Shown piece after piece: positions 11,604 through 23,754 of a stretch of 64,000 bases of DNA. Within the stretch, counting starts at the first letter, position 1, and each line of letters starts with the position of its first letter. The DNA lies in assembly GCA_023014335.1 (NCBI GenBank), contig JAECYW010000008.1, positions 372,001-436,000 on the forward strand, written 5' to 3'. The DNA comes from Galerina marginata. Lineage: Eukaryota > Basidiomycota > Agaricomycetes > Agaricales > Galerinaceae. The notes below the pieces were generated by a model. It searched no databases, was not told where the DNA came from, and saw nothing but the letters and a program-made list of their open reading frames with translations. The translations under genes were made by a program, and so were the position numbers.

Positions 11604-14600
11604 CTATGAGCTAACTACAAGGTCTCTGATGCGTAATCTATTCCAAATTGACAGAAATACTTTGGTGAAGATAATAGCGTGTCCTTGATTCATGTAGCTG
11701 ACCGACTTCCTAATCCTCGCCAGCCCACCATTTCCACACTCTCCAGCACTGGAATTCACCAGAGCTAGTCGCGAGTCCGTCTGGGCATATGTGGATAGGA
11801 ATGATGAAGGACAACATTTGGTATGGTCTGGAGCATGGAACTGGTCTATCGCAAATAGTGTGTCTTGGAAGAATGCAGGTTCCCGGAGCATACAGTACGG
11901 CTGAAGGGCGCAAGCGAAATCGTATAGAATTATCTTCGGGGGCTTCTCCCACCTTGTATAGAGTGCTGAAAATACATCATTTCGACCTTCGGAAATGGGT
12001 ATACAGTGGAATCCATAAGCGATGCTGTGGGTACACCATGGGACCATGATACCTCCAGTAAGTTTTCGAGGGCTATATTTCGAAAAATACTTCCTGCAAC
12101 CGCCAACTTTCTCCATGCCTCGGTCAGGGGTTTTGTCTTCGTGTAGATTTGGATACAGAGGTCTATATCTTATCTGCGGCATCTCATAAAAACAACCTGT
12201 CTGTGCGCATGGAAAATAAGTTCTTTTACATTTATAAACTGGCAATGGCTCACCTTTTGCCATTCAAAAATTCCCTCAGCTATAGGCGGACTGGGGGGTT
12301 CAGTTTCATGGACTAGAAGCGCACGACGCACTGTTTCAGCGCGGATATAGAGCCATTTGCAAACTCCGTGGGTTTCTGGGGAGATCCCGCTGAATGTTGA
12401 TCGCGAGGTTTCAAACATTAGAACCTTGTAAAGTGCGGGTATATGGATGAGATGAGAAAGGGCTTCTTCGGTTGGTGATGTAACAAAAATTTTGAGGCGC
12501 TCCAGAGAAGGGCGATTTATCATTTGGAGGGAGGACTCCTCGGCGCTTATCTGCGTATATTGAGCAAACGATTCTGACTAGATGGATGCAGCTTACCTGA
12601 ATAAACAAAGAACGATAAACATCCGGGGCGACCGCCTTATTGACTACTGCACCAGGTCCGAACCAGCGATCGAAGAGGTCTCCAAGCGCTGAATTAATGA
12701 GCTTTAGGCTCGCAACTACACCCGGGATCAGCTTGACCCTTGCTAACAGTGCTTGTCGCTTTCGCTCTTTCGCCGCTTCTCTTCGTAAACTATTGCGTTT
12801 TTGTATTTCCTCGTCCTGCGAGGAACCTGACTCCACTGATTCGTAGCCGGCCAAGTCAAGATACGAGAATTCAAGTGAAATCTCCTGGTTCACAGAAGAG
12901 ACGTCAGCCGCGTTGAGGGATGGACCAGAAATGATTCGTCTAATATCCTTGCGTATGGCGGTATCTAGGATGAACTGCAAACCTCGGGTTCGGACTGTAT
13001 CTTGCCGAGCGAGAGATTTAGTCGGGTGGATTTTGGTTGGGGGTTCCAAGGACGAAAGTAGGTTCCGTTGGTTAAATGATAAAGAGACGCCGTCAAATAT
13101 TATTGCATCAGGGGTCGGTCCACATGTGGGGCATTTCATATCTCCGTGAAGTTCGACGAGTCGTGCATAGGAAAACCAGATTGCCCCAAACGGAGTGTGT
13201 TTCAAGAAAGGTATAGATTCAAGCGACTGATAGCGTCGAGCCATGACATTTACCCAGGCCGTGATTGGTGTCTCCGATGCTGTGAACGCATTGACGTAGT
13301 CTTCTAATAGCTGCTGCGTAACCAAAATACGGTTATTCCAGTTAAAAATCCCAAGTTCTCGGCAATCAGGTCCGACGTATCTCTTACATCCGGAACAGGG
13401 CTGGACCTCGATTGTTGACATCCAAGCGCCAACTAATCCATAGATAATGCATGGTCTAGTTTCGGTAGGGACAAAGGGATTGTACCCTAGTCTAACAGGT
13501 TTGCAGCAGCACGACGCAGTGCTTGGATTGAGTGGGATAATTTCAGGCGCGTTGTTGAGTGGGTGAATAAGAGGAGCCGGAGAATCCGAAGGAATTCTGG
13601 CCCACATTGGCGGGGGGATCGGGAGATGCGACACTGATTCATTCATGTGGCTGGTAGCCTGTCGAGGCGATGGACCTTCGGAAGCAAGTAATGAAAAAAT
13701 AGATACAATATCCAAAAATCTTCGACTTACTGATATAATACATGCGGTTAGAACTTGCACTTGGATCAGTTGCATCCACGTCGGCCTGGATATGCTTCTG
13801 AAGTGAGTGCCGGGCGTCAACGACGTGCGGGCAGTTTACTAGGTTTGGGTCTCTGTTGCATCTCCATAGCCCAGAGCCATCATTCGCACCCACATGCTTG
13901 ACGACGGCTCGGTTTTTAATTGTTGGATTTATAGCTGCCTGAATAGAAAAGAGAGTTTCGTATATATTGTTGTCGGCTTGATATCGAGAAAAAATGATCA
14001 CTCCGGTGTCGAGAGCTAGCAACAGTAAGTGAATATCTCTGAAGAAAAAATTCTGCTGCCCACCTGGTACGTCTTCTCCTGGTGGAAAACGCTCTTCTCC
14101 ATAATCTAGCATGAACTGAGTATGGAAACAAGACTTTTTTGCTCGTCCTGTTGGGCACATACACACAGGAATTTTATCCAATCCGACTGTCATGAGGTCG
14201 AGATGGTACCAATGTGTCTGAGCAACAACTGAGCGTCATAATTTTTGAGTAATAAGTATTAGATATTAGACTTACAGTAATATTTCTCGACGAGGCGTTC
14301 CATCCGTTGACTACAAAGATTTGTCGTGACAATTGAGAAATAACGCACTCTGCAGCAAATACCGCCTCGACAAAGTACTGGTATTCGCTTATTTGGCCTG
14401 CATCCCGAGCATCTACCACTGACATAAACTCTGTATCCTCGTTATTCAAATCTAGGCCATCAGCTGGGCACTGCTCAGGCTTGTGTGGTGAAGCGAGAGG
14501 GTGGGCGGAAGCATTTCCAGGGGTGTCAGTCGATTGGATCGGCACTGGTTGTCCGGCTGTTGTTGACCTGGGGGTGAGCACCTCTGAATTAGGAGTTTCA

Positions 14601-14755
14601 TGGCGTGATTTGAGACGTTTTTTCGCCCTTGTGGTGGTTTTTGAATGCCTAACTGGAGTAACAATGACAGAATCATCGTGCTGGAGTAGATTGATTTTCC
14701 GAGGAGGCGAGTTAGATTCAGGAAGCAAGATAATGCGACGGTGCTCATCGGCCAT
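11604..14755 (-). CDS. KDZ-like transposase with CxC5/CxC6-type cysteine clusters
   Basis: Five exons (14755-14276, 14217-13731, 13675-12597, 12550-12254, 12200-11604) sum to 2940 bases and give 979 residues without a break. The start MADEHRR is followed by a disordered Ser/Thr/Pro region, then CMCPTGRAKKSC and two CxxC clusters (CSGCKRYVGPDC and CPTCGP). Next comes a large alpha/beta region with IIFDGVSLSF, then TGGIMVPWCTHS, ILYDFACAL, FHAPDHTKC, SSAGECGNGG and RIRKSVSYM. Asp517, Asp875 and Glu935 are candidate RNase H-fold metal ligands (inference). The layout matches the Kyakuja-Dileera-Zisupton transposases of fungi and their CxC5/CxC6 zinc clusters. All reading frames are intact, so it may be a recent insertion or a domesticated gene. 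Element ends were not identified. The exact KDZ subgroup is uncertain. Confidence 0.72.
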
Positions 14756-15098
14756 TTGACCATGGGAGGAAAGAGAAAAACGAGTGGACAAAGGAAATAT
14801 AATCACAAACAATGAGTACACGTTGGAATGACTTAATTCAAGCTCAACTCACGGAGTGGAACCTTAATTTTTCTGTGTAGCTTGACCATTTCTCCAAGTG
14901 GTGATGGCAGGATGCAATGTCGAGAAAGACGTGAACAATACGGTAGACGCAGGCCATATTTAAATATTGGTGTGCTAGTGCGAAGTGCGAAGTGAGAAGG
15001 ACACTATTGAAGTACATTATAAGTGAAGATACTACATACAGACATAGGCATTGTCTCGCAAGTTGAGTTGGGTGGGACAAGGCAGCTTTCACGCGTAT

Positions 15099-15197
15099 TT
15101 GATGCGCTTTGGAAATTGCCGAGAAGGCCACTTGACCCGAGCTGGCGGGAAAGAGGAGACTCACACGTCTCTGATGCGCTTGGGAAATTGCCGAGAA
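15099..15197 (+). repeat. Short direct repeat
   Basis: A 26-base unit beginning TGATGCGCTTTGGAAATTGC recurs 73 bases later with one change (15099-15124 and 15172-15197), each followed by GAGAA. It lies just upstream of the transposase gene and before the satellite array. It may be part of an element end or a small tandem duplication. Confidence 0.6.
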
Positions 15198-15289
15198 CAA
15201 GCAGGGAGGAAGTCTGATCAAATTACTCAGTGGACAGGTACAGTTTTAAGCTTATATGCTGTTGGAAGACACCGAATTTGACACGGTTG

Positions 15290-17330
15290 AGCAAACGCGG
15301 TGGGTATTTACAATAAGTAAGCGCGGTACAAATTACAGACGCAAGAAAATATGCGTACGGAGGTACAGGATAAATTCTGGTAAATCTTATCAAGTAGCTT
15401 CGGTGCAAGTACACCGATTGAGAATATAGAAAGAATATTTGGTGAGGAGGCACTGGATTCAGTGGGAACCCATGCGAATTAATGACAAGAAATAGGTGGG
15501 TACTCACCGGATTGAGTCCGAGACAGTAGTTTCAGTGCACGCCCACCGATTACGAATTTATAAATACGGCGGCTGAACACTGAATCAAGTCTGATTAAGT
15601 AGTTTCGGTGCAGGTACACCGATTTTGATAATTAAACATATATATGTGGTGAGGCTGCACAGGATTGAACCTCACTTAAACGAGAACCGACGCAAATAAA
15701 AAAAGATAAATCGGTGGTTACTCACTAGATTTGAGTCCGAGACAGTAGTTCCAGTGCACGCCCACCGATTGCGAATTTATAAATACGGCGGCTGAACACT
15801 GAATCAAGTCTGATTAAGTAGTTTCGGTGCAGGTACACCGATTTTGATAATTAAACAAATATATGTGGTGAGGCTGCACAGAATTGAACCTCACTTAAAC
15901 AAGAACCGACGCAAATAAAAAAAGAAAAATCGGTGGGTACTCACTAGATTGAGTCCGAGACAATAGTTTCAGTGCATGCCCACCAATTAAGAATGGAAAC
16001 CAATACGAATAAATGAAATAAAATCGGTGGGTACCCACCATTTTTCCTTTCATCTAGTGGAGTCGGTTCTCGTTCCCTGAGGATCAATTGAGTTCATACG
16101 AATAAATGAAATAGAATCGGTGGGTACTCACTGGATTGAGTCCGAGACAGTAATTCTGGTGCAGGCCTACCGTTTGTGACTGGGAACCAGTGCGAGTTGG
16201 TGAAGTAGAATTAGTGGGTACTCACCGGATTGTGCCCGGAGGCCCACCAATTAAGAATGGAAACCAATATGAATAAATGAAATAGAATCGGTGGGTACTC
16301 ACTGGATTGAGTCCGAGACAGTAATTCTAGTGCAGGCCTACCGTTTGTGACTGGAGTCGAATCGATGCGAATATATGAAAGAAAATTGGTGCCCACTCAC
16401 TAGATCGGGGCCGAGACAGTAATTTTGGTGCAGGCCAACAGAATGTGAATTCAAAAATACGGCGGATAAACACTGTATTATTATCAAGTAGCTTCGGTGA
16501 AGGTACACTGATTGTGAATATGGAAAGAATATATGGTGGAAATGCACTGGATTAAACCTCGACGAATGGTAACCAACGTGAATAAATGGAAACAATTTGG
16601 TAGGTACTCACTGGATTGTGCCCAGTCTAGTAGCTCCAGTGCATGCCCACCGATTTCGAATCAAAGAATACACTCCGTAGACACTAGATCAAGTCTGATC
16701 GAGTAGTTTTGGTGCAGAGACACCGAATGTGAATGAGAAAACAATTAGTAGAAAAGAGCCGATACGAATAAATGAAAGGAAATTGGTGGGTATTCACCGG
16801 ATTGAGCCCGGGCTAGTAGTTCCAGTGTCTGCCCACCGATTGCAAATTCACAAATACGGTATGTAGGTACTGGATCAAATGTGATCGAGTAGTTCCAGTG
16901 CAGGCGCACTAATTGTGAATATGACCAACGAAAACACGGTGGGCATGGACTTAATTGATCCTCAGTGAAGGAGGACCAACGAAAATAGATGAAAGGAAAT
17001 TGGTGGGTACTCACCAGATTGACCATGGTCTAGTAGTTCATCCCGTGCATACCCACAGATTGCGAATTCAAAAATTAGGTGGATAGACATTGGATTGAGT
17101 TTGATCGAGTGGTTCTGGTGCAAGCACACCAATGGACAACAGAATTACAGTAAGGACGGACTGGATTAGGCCGCGGTGGAGGAGAACCGACGCAAATAAA
17201 TGAAAGAAAATTTGCGGGTGCCCACTGGATTGAGTATAGTCCAGTAGTTCCTGTGCTGTTCCACCAAATTTTACATCTGTAAGCAAATCGAAGTCTCGGG
17301 ACGCCAACTGGATTGATATTTGCACAGGGT
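15290..17330. repeat. Satellite-like tandem array with 221-base higher-order unit
   Basis: The clearest copies start near 15495, 15716 and 15935, giving a period of about 220 bases. Each higher-order unit contains three diverged monomers of about 70-76 bases that share a core of GGTGGGTACTCAC, GATTGAGTCCGAGAC, AGTAGTTTCAGTGCA and CCACCGATT. From about 16120 to 17330 the copies are shorter, more diverged and partly rearranged, but keep GGTGGGTACTCAC and GTAGTTCCAGTGC blocks. Open frames here on the minus strand are simply the repeat read through and show no gene. Confidence 0.85.
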
Positions 17331-19176
17331 TGGGTCCCGCCTCGGTCCTGAAGAAAATCCTGTTTCAATGCATCCGATTTCAAGTGTTTTTCTCGAATAT
17401 GGTGGGCCTGCGCCTAAGTCTGGGAGCTACATTACCCATAATACGGTTGAAACTGCCCAGATTAAGAGTACGGCCCGATCAAAAATTGTTTTGAGGAGGA
17501 CAGCGCTTTATATACGCGAAGAAACGATTTTTGATCAGGAAAACAGTATCTATAACTACAGCCTGTGAACCATGGTAATCCGGTATGTTTGAAGAGTAAA
17601 AGCTAGCAGTAAATCGATACAATTTAATTACCTATGTGGTGGAAATTCAACAGAATCGTGAAGCACCAGTGTAGTCAAATTGGTCGGAGCACCCAAGATT
17701 GGTTAGTATTTTTTCCCTCTTCTCTTAGTCGTGAGGAAGGTGTGCCTACTCACCATAATTTCGCAGGTCCTTGACGAAGATCCAGCCAAGGACATAGATG
17801 CAGTGGCCACAAGCAGCATTTTCTCGCGAACGGAGCGCCAAAAGCGGTTCCTGTTGTCCAAAGTCGGGTTGTAAGAAAGCGCTTTCTTGTTTGCCAGAAC
17901 GGAAACCCTACCTAAAGTTCCATGTAAGGCGCGTTCATGCCTCAACGCAGGGTGCGATTCTTGCCTATCGCACGGTGTGTTTTGCTTTCGACTGACACCC
18001 TTACCTGCCCCGTATTTGGATGCCTGGGAATGATATGAACGTAACCTTCGCACCACTGTCCATTTCTCTTCCTGCCGACATTCCAAGTTGATGGGTCGGT
18101 TTTTGAGGATATTTGAAAGTGATGCGATCAGCAGTGTTTCTCGAAATTCCAGGCACGCTCAACATACCCAAATGTATCACGATTCTAGCTAGACCTTTAC
18201 TGTCGCTTATTTACTTCGTTGCATTCCGAAATTGACCAATTGTTTTTCCGGTGCGTATTCAAGCACTTGTAGGGCAGCCGGCATAACCCTGCACTGACCA
18301 CAGTCATGCTATAATTCAACTCTGGCAAGAAAAAAATAGTATCCATTCCAGTTATTTAAGGATTCGCCAACATGCTTGCAAGTGACACTCTTACTGGCCG
18401 GAGGTAGTGAGTCGTAGCTTCGTTAAAGTAGATCTGCGTACCCTGTGGATGGCGTGAAGAAAATTGAAGTCAACGGCTAGCCGAATGGAAGAATCTACGA
18501 GTTTCTGTTCGAGTCTATTGTACCTGGCGACTTTCAAGCGCACACCAAGAAGCTCGAGGACCAACTGCGCGTCTTCTGATGTTCTCTCAGGCAGTAGCTT
18601 CGCACAGTGACAACACAGTTTAAATTTAAAAGACCAGAGTACTGCGGAGCTTTTGGCAAGAGCTTGTCCTCGCGGCATACTTTAGCTTTGTGCCGAACTC
18701 AAATTTTGCACTACAGTATGTGACGGTCTGGGGAAATTTCGCATACTGCTCAGTGTATCTTTGTCTGTGAGAGGCGCGAGCAATGTATGTAGAAAGTGCG
18801 GTGAATTCCAAGACAATCACTGCAAGGGACATAGTTTAATTGAAGTGGTACTTCTGTCATATGCTCACTTGCATCATTTGGCCTGGGAAGCGTTTGTGTG
18901 TTTTAATTTTAGACGCGAAAAGTGGCCTGCTCATGAAATTACGACTATTTTCAATCATTCATGGTGTTGGTCAGTAGAGGCAACTAAATGGACATGCAAT
19001 AAACCTCGGCAGTCAGTAAATTTTTCCTAGGACCAACTATACTCTTTGCGTTCAGCATGATTGAATCACAATGAACCACTGAAATAGTAGCTCTGTCCTG
19101 TGATATCTTGTTCACCAGGCAGTTAGACTAATTTGATATATCATCGCTTAAGTTCGATCGTATTCTGGAGCGGCTG
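17331..19176. other. Intergenic stretch with weak open frames
   Basis: No gene is supported. Minus-strand frames at 18086-17703 and 18678-18391 (the latter with SEDAQLVLELLGVRLKVARY) look partly protein-like but show no matching splice sites or recognisable domain. The sequence may hold a decayed gene. Confidence 0.35.
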
Positions 19177-19647
19177 ATGGCGGCGATGGGAACCCCGCGT
19201 CCTGTGAGAAACCTAGTTCAACTAAACTTTGTTATTGAAGAACTTCGTTCAATATTACAAAAATATATCAATGACTATTCTGGATGGCTGACCCCAAAAA
19301 GCAAGCGTTGCCGCTCTAAATACTGGGAAGCTTATCTCATTAATTTCCGTCCCCGTGTCCCGGAGACTTTCCACTTTACACTCTTTCATCTAACAAAGGT
19401 TCGCTGCACTATAGGGCAAGAATTTATAGATAAGAGCCTAATTGAACGCTTGGGAAGTTTTGCGAGTACATATAACCTCACAATCACCGTCTCAAGAAAC
19501 AATTCTGGAGGGAATGGAGTGCTCGCTTCACAGACCACATTTGCTCCAGGTAGTCTAAATAGCATTCCTTTCTTGTTCTATGTAGAAGATGCCAAGTTGA
19601 ATTTCACTGACTGCGGCGATACCAGTACAATGGTCTACACCTTCTGA
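19177..19647 (+). CDS. Hypothetical protein, 156 residues, single exon
   Basis: This is an uninterrupted frame starting MAAMGTPRPVRNLVQLNFV and ending MVYTF. It has a helical, basic N-terminal half and a beta-rich second half with several N-x-S/T sites. There is no signal peptide, membrane segment or recognised motif. The length and amino-acid composition favour a real gene, but no family was recognised and a chance frame is possible. Confidence 0.45.
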   Translation: MAAMGTPRPVRNLVQLNFVIEELRSILQKYINDYSGWLTPKSKRCRSKYWEAYLINFRPRVPETFHFTLFHLTKVRCTIGQEFIDKSLIERLGSFASTYNLTITVSRNNSGGNGVLASQTTFAPGSLNSIPFLFYVEDAKLNFTDCGDTSTMVYTF

Positions 19648-19825
19648 AGGTAGCGTTTATATTTAAGCCCCTAATTTGCAGACCTGGTAACTAATCTTAG
19701 AAAATCCTAATGTGTTCATCCTTTTCAAGCAAGGCGCTGAATCGCGCTCGTGGATAAATACTCGGTCCTATCTCGAGCCTTTATCCAGGATAATACGCCC
19801 GCTCCTCTCCTACTTGATAGCAGCT

Positions 19826-20452
19826 ATGGAATCCGGAATTTACATCATAACCAGCAAGTTGGAGGAGTTCCCAATCGGAAGAAATGCCGCAGAGGACTTA
19901 TCTCTTAAACCCAAGAAAGTCGTTGTCCTCCCCAAAGGCATCGAAGCGCCGAGGGTGATTGTATTTCTTTAAATCTCGCCGAACAGATGACTGACCTGCT
20001 CCTATGTAGTGGATACTGCAGAGGGGATCTCATGATACGTTCATCATGAAGGTCGGAGGCAACTACACCGCGGATATCGACAACAAGCTCTTCGCGGTTT
20101 TGATGGACGAACCTGAGCCTACCTTGTGGAAGATCGAACCGCAATTCCATCTGGGAAAGAATACCTATACGTGCGTTAAGTTAATCGAAATAAATTTGAA
20201 ATTACTTTACTGATATCTTGCCTAGCGTCATCTCGGCGAAAAACCCCATGCTCGGATGGGTCGTTCCTGATATCGAGCCCGAAACCCAGGCGAGTATTAT
20301 TTTTTCTTCGATTTTTTCTTTGCGTCAGAAATAAATACCGACTTCTTTCTATCCAGATTTCTGTCCGACCTCTCATTGTTCAACCTAGCTTCCCGCCCAG
20401 GTTCCCGCCCCAGGAGCTCTTTGTGATCACCAGACTTGACCGCGAAGATTAA
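19826..20452 (+). CDS. Beta-trefoil peptidase inhibitor, I66-like
   Basis: Four exons (19826-19954, 20010-20170, 20226-20289, 20357-20452) give 149 residues, the usual length of fungal I66 inhibitors such as cospin. The start MESGIYIITSKLEE is followed by PIGRNAAEDLSLKPKKVVVL and PKGIEAPRW, a block typical of these inhibitors, then by beta-strand repeats (GGNYTADIDNKLFAVL, LWKIEP, FVITRLDRED). There is no signal peptide, so it is cytoplasmic like its relatives. Family members inhibit serine proteases through a surface loop and are thought to protect fruiting bodies from grazers. I could not assign the inhibitory loop residue here. The third intron uses a GC donor (GCGAGT after 20289). Confidence 0.85.
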
Positions 20453-20578
20453 AATCTCATTTACGACAAAAATAACTTGTAATTGTACTGCGGACATTAT
20501 ACTCGTTCAATCAATGACCACATTAGTTTGATTTTGGACTCCTCCTAAGTCGGCGTAAATTCATCTGTACCACACTTT

Positions 20579-20788
20579 ATGGCCAATGTTAAGCTCGCAG
20601 AAGTTTTTTTTTGTCTCGCGGTCCTGTTGTTTTCACCAAACTTGCACACGGCAGCTACGGCGGGGAGTAGGAACAAGCACAAACAACGGCCAGGAGTTCC
20701 AACTCCAATTTGTACATCTGAATTATCGTCGACACAAATGAACTCGACAGTGCCGCTAGTGGATGCCAATCGCACATCCGTTCTGTAA
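20579..20788 (+). CDS. Possible small secreted protein, 69 residues
   Basis: A short single-exon frame starts with MANVKLAEVFFCLAVLLFSP, which looks like a signal peptide with a cut near TAATAG. It is followed by 40 polar residues containing N-x-S/T sites. It lacks the cysteines common in fungal effectors. It may be a chance frame; a comparable minus-strand frame overlaps it. Confidence 0.25.
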   Translation: MANVKLAEVFFCLAVLLFSPNLHTAATAGSRNKHKQRPGVPTPICTSELSSTQMNSTVPLVDANRTSVL

Positions 20789-22480
20789 GGCCAAGTGCTG
20801 ACTTAGCGGGCAGGACTTTCGTAGCAACTCTTAGTTGCCTCTTGTGAGCCCGTTAAAGTGAAGATCACTATGCGTAGGACTCGGAAGTAAAACTGGACGT
20901 GGGTTGGTTGGTGAAGAGCTTGAGCCAGGGTTCAGGAGGTAGATGACGTATATTTAGAGTATGTCGTGATGTCCAGCACCCTGGATTATTGTCTTGCCAT
21001 TGACGGTCGGATTAGCGCCCAGATTTCACTTAGTGCTCGTTTCATTTTTCAACTAACCGGCGTCTCTATGAATTACAGTCAATTAAAGATTCAGTTGAAG
21101 GCTGCATTACACTGAAGCACTTTATGTACTTGAGTATAATAACGCCTACAAAACAAACGCTACCAAATCTTATATGCTGTTGCTCCCAACTGCGTAGAGT
21201 GGGCGACTGTGTCGACAGCCAGCTTTCAGGTTATAGCATTGCAACTCCTTACGACAGCAAATTCTATCCGAAAACTAATTCCAACCCATTCCTTGCCAAA
21301 AAAAAAATTGCGCTTGGCATCTTCCAACACCTTCCTTATTTAAAATAGTCGGTTTGTTTATCGTTGGTCTACATTTATTAGAAGGCTGACATCATTGCTC
21401 GCCTTGGTTTCTTCATTCCCCTAGATCTCCGAACAAGTAACATTTCCACTGTCGAATAACCGCGTGGAGATTGAAATACCAGCATCGTCATTGACTGAGG
21501 GGATTGAATCGTGCAGCAAAAAGTTCCCATATAAACAGAACAACTCTTGGCACTAAATTCCACGTCAAAGAATCCGTTCATCTGGGTGCCCTGCTCGCGC
21601 AGTAGAGGTGTTCTTATTTCCAGGGCAACTTGATTCCTAGTCAGTTGAAATGTGATGTGTCCCCTTGTCATGTCTTCTCCCTTTTTGAGACGGCTTTGTA
21701 TACGAATACAACCCATAATCAACTGAAGTTTAATATATTATCCCTTGAAGTTTGGGTCTCAGAAATTGTACATGCCAGCCATGTTGGTCCAGTACGAAGT
21801 GGTCACTCAGGCACATCATTTGGTGCCGATGTCATGCGTCGACCTGTCGTGCTCCCTGCGGATTACGGAGCCGAGGATGAAGAGCTACCCTTATCATGAT
21901 CAATGGACATCGTCATCGCTGTCAACATCTACAGCGAAATGAGAGCAAAATAAGTCTGATAAGGTGACGCTGTCACCTGTAGACAACTGTACAAAATACG
22001 AGAGCGGTCGGCTAGAATATTGGGCCAATGCCCAAGAGGAGGATGTACAAATTGATCACTCAGAATTCATGAGCGGATGTTCCGAAATTGTTGACCCCAG
22101 ACGCCGGGCCAGTTTTCATTTATCGTTTCCCTGAAAGTGTACCGACGCCATGGATCTGGTAGAAGTGCATGGCATTTATGATTGGACTACCCAGTGTTCA
22201 ATCAGCAGCATTGTATAGCACTATAGAATATCCTTCTGTTAAGTAGCACCGGGAAACAGGCTGAATCAATTTCCGAGCCATCTTTGAATAAATAACTCGA
22301 GCTCCAGACCGTTTTTTATTTTCAAGTTAGCGAGTCGGTGTTGTACCTGAGAATTAGTCATTGATAGCATTCAGTGGCTGTGCTTCTTTATTCCCCGACT
22401 TCCCATGCCACGTTCCTTCAAATACTCGCGAGATTGCTTTGAATCCCACATCGAATTCCCCTTCAGCCGTTTCCTCGTAA
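20789..22480. other. Intergenic stretch with one possible decayed minus-strand frame
   Basis: The minus-strand frame at 21722-21378 (containing GHITFQLTRNQVALEIRTP) reads like protein but has no recognisable domain, and I found no upstream exon that fits. Nothing else is supported. Confidence 0.35.
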
Positions 22481-23754
22481 ATGTCAGAACTTGCCCAGTA
22501 CGATAGGATTCTCCTCGAGAACATCACGATTCGTAAATGGTCTACCTGTAAGATTGACCCAACTTCGAGGGGCACAATGCTAACGACCTCTTGGACAGTG
22601 TCCACTCTGGCCATTCTCCTTTACGAATACACGATTACATTTCGAGAAGAGTTACGACACATCTGGAAGTGCGTTTTCTTCTTTTTACTCTGGTTGAGCG
22701 TCTAACAACGTGATTTAGAAGGCCGATAACCGTAGTCCGAATGGTCTACTTATTCTCTCGATACTTGGCCATCATCGTTCAAAGGTAATTCGTCTTATTT
22801 TCCTTATCTAGTTAGTTTACGGACTCACATTCTTTAATCTGTAGTGTTAACTTATACCTCGTTTTTGGCCCATTCTCGGTTCTGTCAACTCCAGAGAATA
22901 TATGTAAAGGATGGTTTTCCTTCCAACTTACCGCCGCGTGTGTCCTGATGGCGGCTCTGGATTTGATTCTGATGCTTCGACGTGAGTGCTACCATCTCCA
23001 ATACATACCGAGCTAGAGAAATCGACTGCAGTTTATGCGCTATATAGCAAGAGTTTAAGAGTTGGCACGTTCTTGACTTTACTTTTCTGTGGTCAAATTG
23101 CAGTAGAGGCGGTCGTCGCTCCGAGATCAGTCTTACAGGTGCCATATGATCCAATATGCGATACCACGAGGACTCATCCTGATATTCTATATTTTTGGTG
23201 AGTACTAAACCAAAGAATGGAAACCACCCCCCGCCGTCCTAATAATTGCGTGCAGTATATCTGTCTGGGTCACACATATCGCGATGGGATTACTAACAGC
23301 GGCAAAGTGGGAGCTAGCAGCATTAGGGGCACCAGTTGTAAAGCTAGTTACCCGCGACGGCACATGGATACTGGTTACAATTTGTGGTAAGCGATTTGCT
23401 GCGCTGATTTCTGGGATATTAAAAGATTAACCGTTGTAGCCTTATTTGCGGTAATTGTTCCATATGGACTCATTGGACAGGTTTCGAAGGCTCATGTTGC
23501 ATTTGGGTGAGTTGTTGTCACATCGAGAGTGCTCTTAGTAACTCGTTGCTCAAAGCTGGCCTATCTCGATTATCTCTATTTCGGTATGTGAAGATTTCCT
23601 CTGCAATTGTCTGCTAAGCCTGAAAGATTAGTGCTGTCGCATAATTATGAACATGCAGACGCTAGATTATCTGGAAGTCGACGGAGAAAGCATCACAGGC
23701 TTTTCCTCTGACGTTGACCTGGTGTTACACGAAATTCAGGATCGCGCGGATTGA
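22481..23754 (+). CDS. DUF6533-type seven-helix membrane protein
   Basis: Eight exons (22481-22668, 22719-22784, 22845-22981, 23017-23197, 23256-23386, 23440-23506, 23556-23583, 23632-23754) sum to 307 codons and give 306 residues. Residues 35-80 match the DUF6533 signature seen in many mushroom proteins: TSWTVSTLAILLYEYTITF, then HIWKRPITVVRMVYFSRYLA. Six further hydrophobic segments follow, including WFSFQLTAACVLMAALDLIL, FLTLLFCGQIAVEAVV and TWILVTICALFAVIVPYG. A cytoplasmic tail follows CCRIIMNMQT. The family is very large in Agaricomycetes and its role is unknown; it acts in a membrane. Confidence 0.88.

Noticed and set aside
15290..17330. Regular repeats that might suggest a CRISPR array
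   Set aside because: The repeats are contiguous 70-76 base monomers in a 221-base unit without unique spacers, and the genome is fungal.
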